NCBI GenBank assembly: GCA_947625365.1
Contig: CANQNZ010000040.1
Location: 1-10,005, forward strand
DNA from: an uncultured Bacilli bacterium
GTDB lineage: Bacteria > Bacillota_I > Bacilli_A > RF39 > UBA660
Direction: 5' to 3'
Length of the DNA stretch: 10,005 bases
Shown here one piece after another: positions 6,847-10,005 of this stretch (positions are counted from its first letter, which is position 1; every line of letters begins with the position of its first letter). The notes under the pieces are model-generated. The model was not told the DNA's origin. It saw only the letters and a program-made list of their open reading frames with translations, and searched no databases. The translations under genes and the position numbers were made by a program.

Positions 6847-9072
6847 TTATAGCCAGAACTGAATTAAATAGTAAAAGTATAACCATACACTATATGCACC
6901 ATTTTTAACAAAATTATAAGAACTACAAAAATAATAGAAAAATTGATATATTAAAGCTCCAAAAATTAATATTGTTACTATTTTATAAAAATAATTTTTA
7001 TATTTAAAATCTTTATTTTCAATAGCTAAGAGAATAAAGGCTGTTATAAAACCAAATGTCCAAGAAAAATCTGATAAATATCGGGCTAATATCCCGGCTA
7101 ACTGTATATCAACGATTAAAATTCCTAAACCTATAGCTAACAGTAAAAGACAAGTATTATAAATTAATTTACTATTAATAATTTTTTTAAATTTTGGTAA
7201 AAATAGAACAATTAAATAAATCAATGTAGTAGTAAGCAAACCCCCATATACAGGTTCATAAATAGTAATTCCCATATAATTAGTGACTAAAGTACTTTCT
7301 GCAATAAAAGGAAAAACATTTTTAAAGGGCAGAGGATTGAATAAACTTACAAAAAGACCTAATGGTATTCTGCCAAACTTAAACCCCCTTTTTGTCATAT
7401 CATTCGTTGTTAAATTATAATTTGCTCCAAAATCAAAAGGAGACTTAAATCTTATATAATTATAATACATTAATAATAAAGCTACTATAATATAAGGAAT
7501 TATTATAGCCAAAACATATTTCCAATAATCTTTCTTAGCTACAGCTTTTTTATTTTTATGATAAAAAGATATAAGGATTGGAATTATTAATAAAGACCCT
7601 AATAATAATTGCGGCCTACAACCAGCTACTAAAGCTAAAGATAATGAACCTAAAGTCATTTTAGTTTTTACTAATTTTCGAGAATGCAATGAGGATAGAT
7701 ATAAATTCAAGCCTAAAAAAGTAAACATTAATCCACATACTATAGGTACGCTATATATTTCTGGAATTTTAACCAGATACTCTAAACCAGTACAATATAC
7801 TAGTAATAAATCTAAGAGTATAAAGATACCTACTGAACATTTTTTATATTTGTGCTTAACTATTTGATACAGCAATAAGGTAATTAAAAAGGCAGTTATA
7901 ATCGTACAAAAATATATTAAATAAATAGTAGATAGTTGAACCCCGAAAATAAGATTAAAAGGTAAATAAAATAATATAACAGGTACTATCCCAAAATATA
8001 CATAATAATGTCCTTTATAAAATGCTGCGTCCCATAAAAACATTTTATCTGTTTTATCAAATTCTTTTGACCTTAAATTACTGTCGTAGGGATTAGAAAT
8101 TTTATTTAATATTTCCTCAGTGTGTTGTTTATCTTCAATAGTTACTTTCTTATTTTTAATGCTTTCAGTTAATTGATTATAATAGTCATTATTAGTATCA
8201 TAATATGTAGAGATGCCTCGATTTAACATAATAGTAAATGAAAATACCTGGAACATTACTAGTAAAACAACTAAATGTTTTGGGTATGATAAATCTAAAA
8301 GTTTTCGTTTAAAAAATATTGAGTTGCTTTTAAATAAAAATATAGTAATTAAAATTAAACACACTAATAAATAGCGTCCGCTATTAAAAAATAAAGGCAC
8401 TTTTTGATTTAAAATAACCTGTTTTATATTAACATCCTTATCATAAAAATTTAAAGCTATCTTTTGGCTTTTTCCATTCAAATTCAAATTAATATATTTA
8501 GAAGTTTCTATATTATTGGATATTTCTCTGGTTGGCAAACTATAATAAAAAGCATTACCTTCGTCTGTTGCCATAATATTTAAATAGTAATTATTAGGAG
8601 TTATTACATCAATATAAATATTTTTAATCAGTGTATTTATATTATTTATTTCATAATAATTTTTATCTTCAACTTTTCTTAAGTCGTTTTTGGTATATAT
8701 CAAAGGTTTGTAATTAAGTGATTTAAAAAATTTAAAATTACAAATAGTTAACTCAAAAATTCCACTTATTACTAAAGATATCATTACTACTAAAATAAAT
8801 TTATTAGCATAATTTTTATTTTTAAATTTTACAATACTTTTAAAGTTATAAATAAGCAAAGTTAATACAAAATAACTCAAAAATACAAAAAAGCTGTCAA
8901 GATTTGATAATGGTATTCTATTTGGTAACTTTAAAAATATTATTAACAAGATAGTTCCACCAATTATTTGCAAAAAATTATAGCCAAAAAACTTTTTATC
9001 TAGTTTAGATGAAAAAAGCTTATAATCAATTATAAATTTTATTGCTAAACATAAAAGAAATATGAAAATCAT
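6847..9072 (-). CDS. Large polytopic membrane protein, possible GT-C enzyme
   Basis: A 741-residue membrane protein with roughly 14-17 predicted helices. Four N-terminal helices (to about 111) are followed by a soluble, probably beta-rich extracytoplasmic domain (about 113-230), then a second block of helices. The best signature is NPYDSNLR (327-334) followed by FLWDAAFYKGHYYVYFGIVP (345-364), which I recall from uncharacterised large membrane proteins of Firmicutes whose layout resembles GT-C glycosyltransferases. A-GCRPQLLLGS (483-493) and RYLSDFSW (664-671) fit that type. I cannot point to a sure catalytic Asp, so enzyme activity is an inference from topology and neighbours. A strong GGAGGG site (9078-9083) five bases before the ATG supports the start. 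It lies 17 bases after the GT2 gene and 18 bases before the GT-C-like gene, inside one operon. It could be the polymer transferase, a second sugar transferase, or a transporter. Confidence 0.7.
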   Translation of the reverse strand: MIFIFLLCLAIKFIIDYKLFSSKLDKKFFGYNFLQIIGGTILLIIFLKLPNRIPLSNLDSFFVFLSYFVLTLLIYNFKSIVKFKNKNYANKFILVVMISLVISGIFELTICNFKFFKSLNYKPLIYTKNDLRKVEDKNYYEINNINTLIKNIYIDVITPNNYYLNIMATDEGNAFYYSLPTREISNNIETSKYINLNLNGKSQKIALNFYDKDVNIKQVILNQKVPLFFNSGRYLLVCLILITIFLFKSNSIFFKRKLLDLSYPKHLVVLLVMFQVFSFTIMLNRGISTYYDTNNDYYNQLTESIKNKKVTIEDKQHTEEILNKISNPYDSNLRSKEFDKTDKMFLWDAAFYKGHYYVYFGIVPVILFYLPFNLIFGVQLSTIYLIYFCTIITAFLITLLLYQIVKHKYKKCSVGIFILLDLLLVYCTGLEYLVKIPEIYSVPIVCGLMFTFLGLNLYLSSLHSRKLVKTKMTLGSLSLALVAGCRPQLLLGSLLIIPILISFYHKNKKAVAKKDYWKYVLAIIIPYIIVALLLMYYNYIRFKSPFDFGANYNLTTNDMTKRGFKFGRIPLGLFVSLFNPLPFKNVFPFIAESTLVTNYMGITIYEPVYGGLLTTTLIYLIVLFLPKFKKIINSKLIYNTCLLLLAIGLGILIVDIQLAGILARYLSDFSWTFGFITAFILLAIENKDFKYKNYFYKIVTILIFGALIYQFFYYFCSSYNFVKNGAYSVWLYFYYLIQFWL

Positions 9073-9089
9073 AATTACCCTCCTGTTAA

Positions 9090-10005
9090 TTACAAATTAT
9101 CTTTTTCGGTCTCCTTAATTATATATATAGGTCTTTTTTTGGTTTCTAAATAAGTTTTAGCTAAATATTGACCAATTATTCCTAAGCAAAAAAGTTGTAT
9201 ACCTGAACAAAAAAGGATTATACACGCTAAAGATGGCCAACCAGAAACAGGGTCTCCAAAAACAATGGTTTTCACAAAAATAACAATTATAAAAATAATA
9301 GCTATTAAAAAGAATAATAATCCCATAAAGGTAGCAATAGTTAAAGGTAAAGTAGAAAAAGCTACTATTCCTTCAATTGCGTATTTAAATAATTTCCAAA
9401 ATGACCATTTACTTTCACCAGCTACTCTTTCAACATTTTCATATTCTAACCATTTTGTCTCGAATCCAACAAAACTAAATATGCCCTTAGAATAGCGATT
9501 ATATTCCTTTAAAGAAATAATAGCATTAACCATTTGTCTTTTCATAAGACGATAGTCCCTTGCCCCATCTACCATTTCTATCTTGCTCATTTTATTTATT
9601 ATTTTATAAAAACAGCGTGCAAAAAAGCTACGGATTGGTGGTTCTCCCTTACGGGTTACACGGCGAGTAGCTACGCAATCATAATTTTCGTTTTCTAAAA
9701 TCTGGAGCATTTGAGGTAACATTTCAGGCGGGTCTTGTAAATCAACATCCATAATAGCTACATAATCTCCCTTAGAATTTTCAAGACCGGCAAACATTGC
9801 AGCTTCTTTGCCAAAATTTCGAGAAAACGTAATATATCTGACACATTTATCGTCTAAAGCTAATTTTTTTAATATAGTGGGCGTTCCATCAGTAGACCCA
9901 TCATTAATAAATAGAAGTTCAAAGCTCACCTTTTTTAACTGCTTGACCACTTGTTTTATTTTTTGGTAAAAAAGTGGTATCATTACTTGCTCATTATAGC
10001 AAGGG
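9090..10005 (-). CDS. GT2 polyprenyl-phosphate glycosyltransferase (GtrB/CsbB-like), 5' end cut
   Basis: A GT2 enzyme expected to move a sugar from a nucleotide donor to undecaprenyl phosphate on the inner face of the membrane. The reading frame stays open to the window edge: codons before the ATG at 9983 read P-C-Y-N-E-Q-V, which is the conserved PCYNE start of the GT-A fold. The ATG at 9983 is therefore internal, and about 10-15 N-terminal residues lie outside. Counting from that Met, NDGSTDGT is at 27-34, the metal-binding DVDLQDPP at 79-86, and the acceptor-side GESKWSFWKLFKYAIEG at 189-205. Two C-terminal helices (about 208-238 and 251-275) and a basic tail match the GtrB/CsbB/YkcC layout. 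It is the first visible gene of the minus-strand cluster; the operon promoter must be beyond the right edge. GtrA (2261) and the GT-C-like proteins are its likely partners. Confidence 0.92.
   Translation of the reverse strand, partial: PCYNEQVMIPLFYQKIKQVVKQLKKVSFELLFINDGSTDGTPTILKKLALDDKCVRYITFSRNFGKEAAMFAGLENSKGDYVAIMDVDLQDPPEMLPQMLQILENENYDCVATRRVTRKGEPPIRSFFARCFYKIINKMSKIEMVDGARDYRLMKRQMVNAIISLKEYNRYSKGIFSFVGFETKWLEYENVERVAGESKWSFWKLFKYAIEGIVAFSTLPLTIATFMGLLFFLIAIIFIIVIFVKTIVFGDPVSGWPSLACIILFCSGIQLFCLGIIGQYLAKTYLETKKRPIYIIKETEKDNL

Noticed and set aside
9265..9495. 76-codon open frame on the plus strand within the GT2 gene
   Set aside because: It is antisense to conserved GT2 coding sequence, low in complexity, and unsupported by a start signal.
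9981..9983. ATG at 9983 as the true start of the GT2 gene
   Set aside because: In-frame codons before it encode P-C-Y-N-E, the conserved beginning of the GT2 fold, so the gene starts beyond the window.
1..10005. Mycoplasma genetic code (TGA as Trp)
   Set aside because: TGA is used as stop in two genes at natural protein ends, and conserved Trp residues such as W75 of the GT4-like protein are TGG.
1..10005. tRNA, rRNA, CRISPR array, riboswitch
   Set aside because: I saw no clover-leaf-like or rRNA-like GC-rich stretch, no regularly spaced repeats, and no long structured leader; the only long gene-free stretches are under 140 bases.

Overview
This is an AT-rich window (GC by eye below 30%) that looks like a low-GC Gram-positive chromosome, probably an uncultured host-associated Bacillota/Mycoplasmatota-type lineage. 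Ribosome binding sites are AGGAGG-like, TGA is used as a true stop (ends of the genes at 2683 and 5386), and Trp is encoded by TGG, so this is the standard bacterial code and not the mycoplasma code. Taxonomy below phylum is not supported by what I can see.

Left end (1-349): a 47-codon gene on the minus strand (71-214) with a good ribosome binding site, its own promoter and a small terminator. Its first 14 residues match the double-glycine (bacteriocin-type) leader pattern. A divergent promoter drives the plus-strand gene 350-1678, a membrane-anchored NodB-family polysaccharide deacetylase. That gene ends tail-to-tail, with a 4-base overlap, against a small four- to five-helix membrane protein of unknown function (1675-2220, minus).

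Right part (2261-10005): a minus-strand surface-glycan cluster, read from right to left. It holds a GT2 polyprenyl-phosphate glycosyltransferase (cut by the window edge), a 741-residue polytopic membrane protein, a 480-residue GT-C-like membrane glycosyltransferase, a cytosolic GT4-like glycosyltransferase, a GtrA-family flippase-like protein and an intrinsic terminator. The set resembles the three-component scheme in which a GT2 enzyme loads a sugar on undecaprenyl phosphate, GtrA helps it across the membrane, and a GT-C enzyme transfers it to a glycan, teichoic acid or protein outside. The deacetylase next door may act on the same envelope material.

The cluster is interrupted by an AAA ATPase with a DUF4143-type C-terminus (4060-5316). 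This gene is bracketed by two near-identical palindromes of about 43 bases (4016-4058 and 5340-5385). Their 15-base arms are identical while the three-base loops differ at every position. The right palindrome overlaps the predicted -35 region of the ATPase promoter, and the left one sits directly upstream of the promoter of the next glycosyltransferase gene. This ATPase-plus-palindrome unit is the most unusual structure in the window. It could be a mobile cassette, a self-regulated module, or both.
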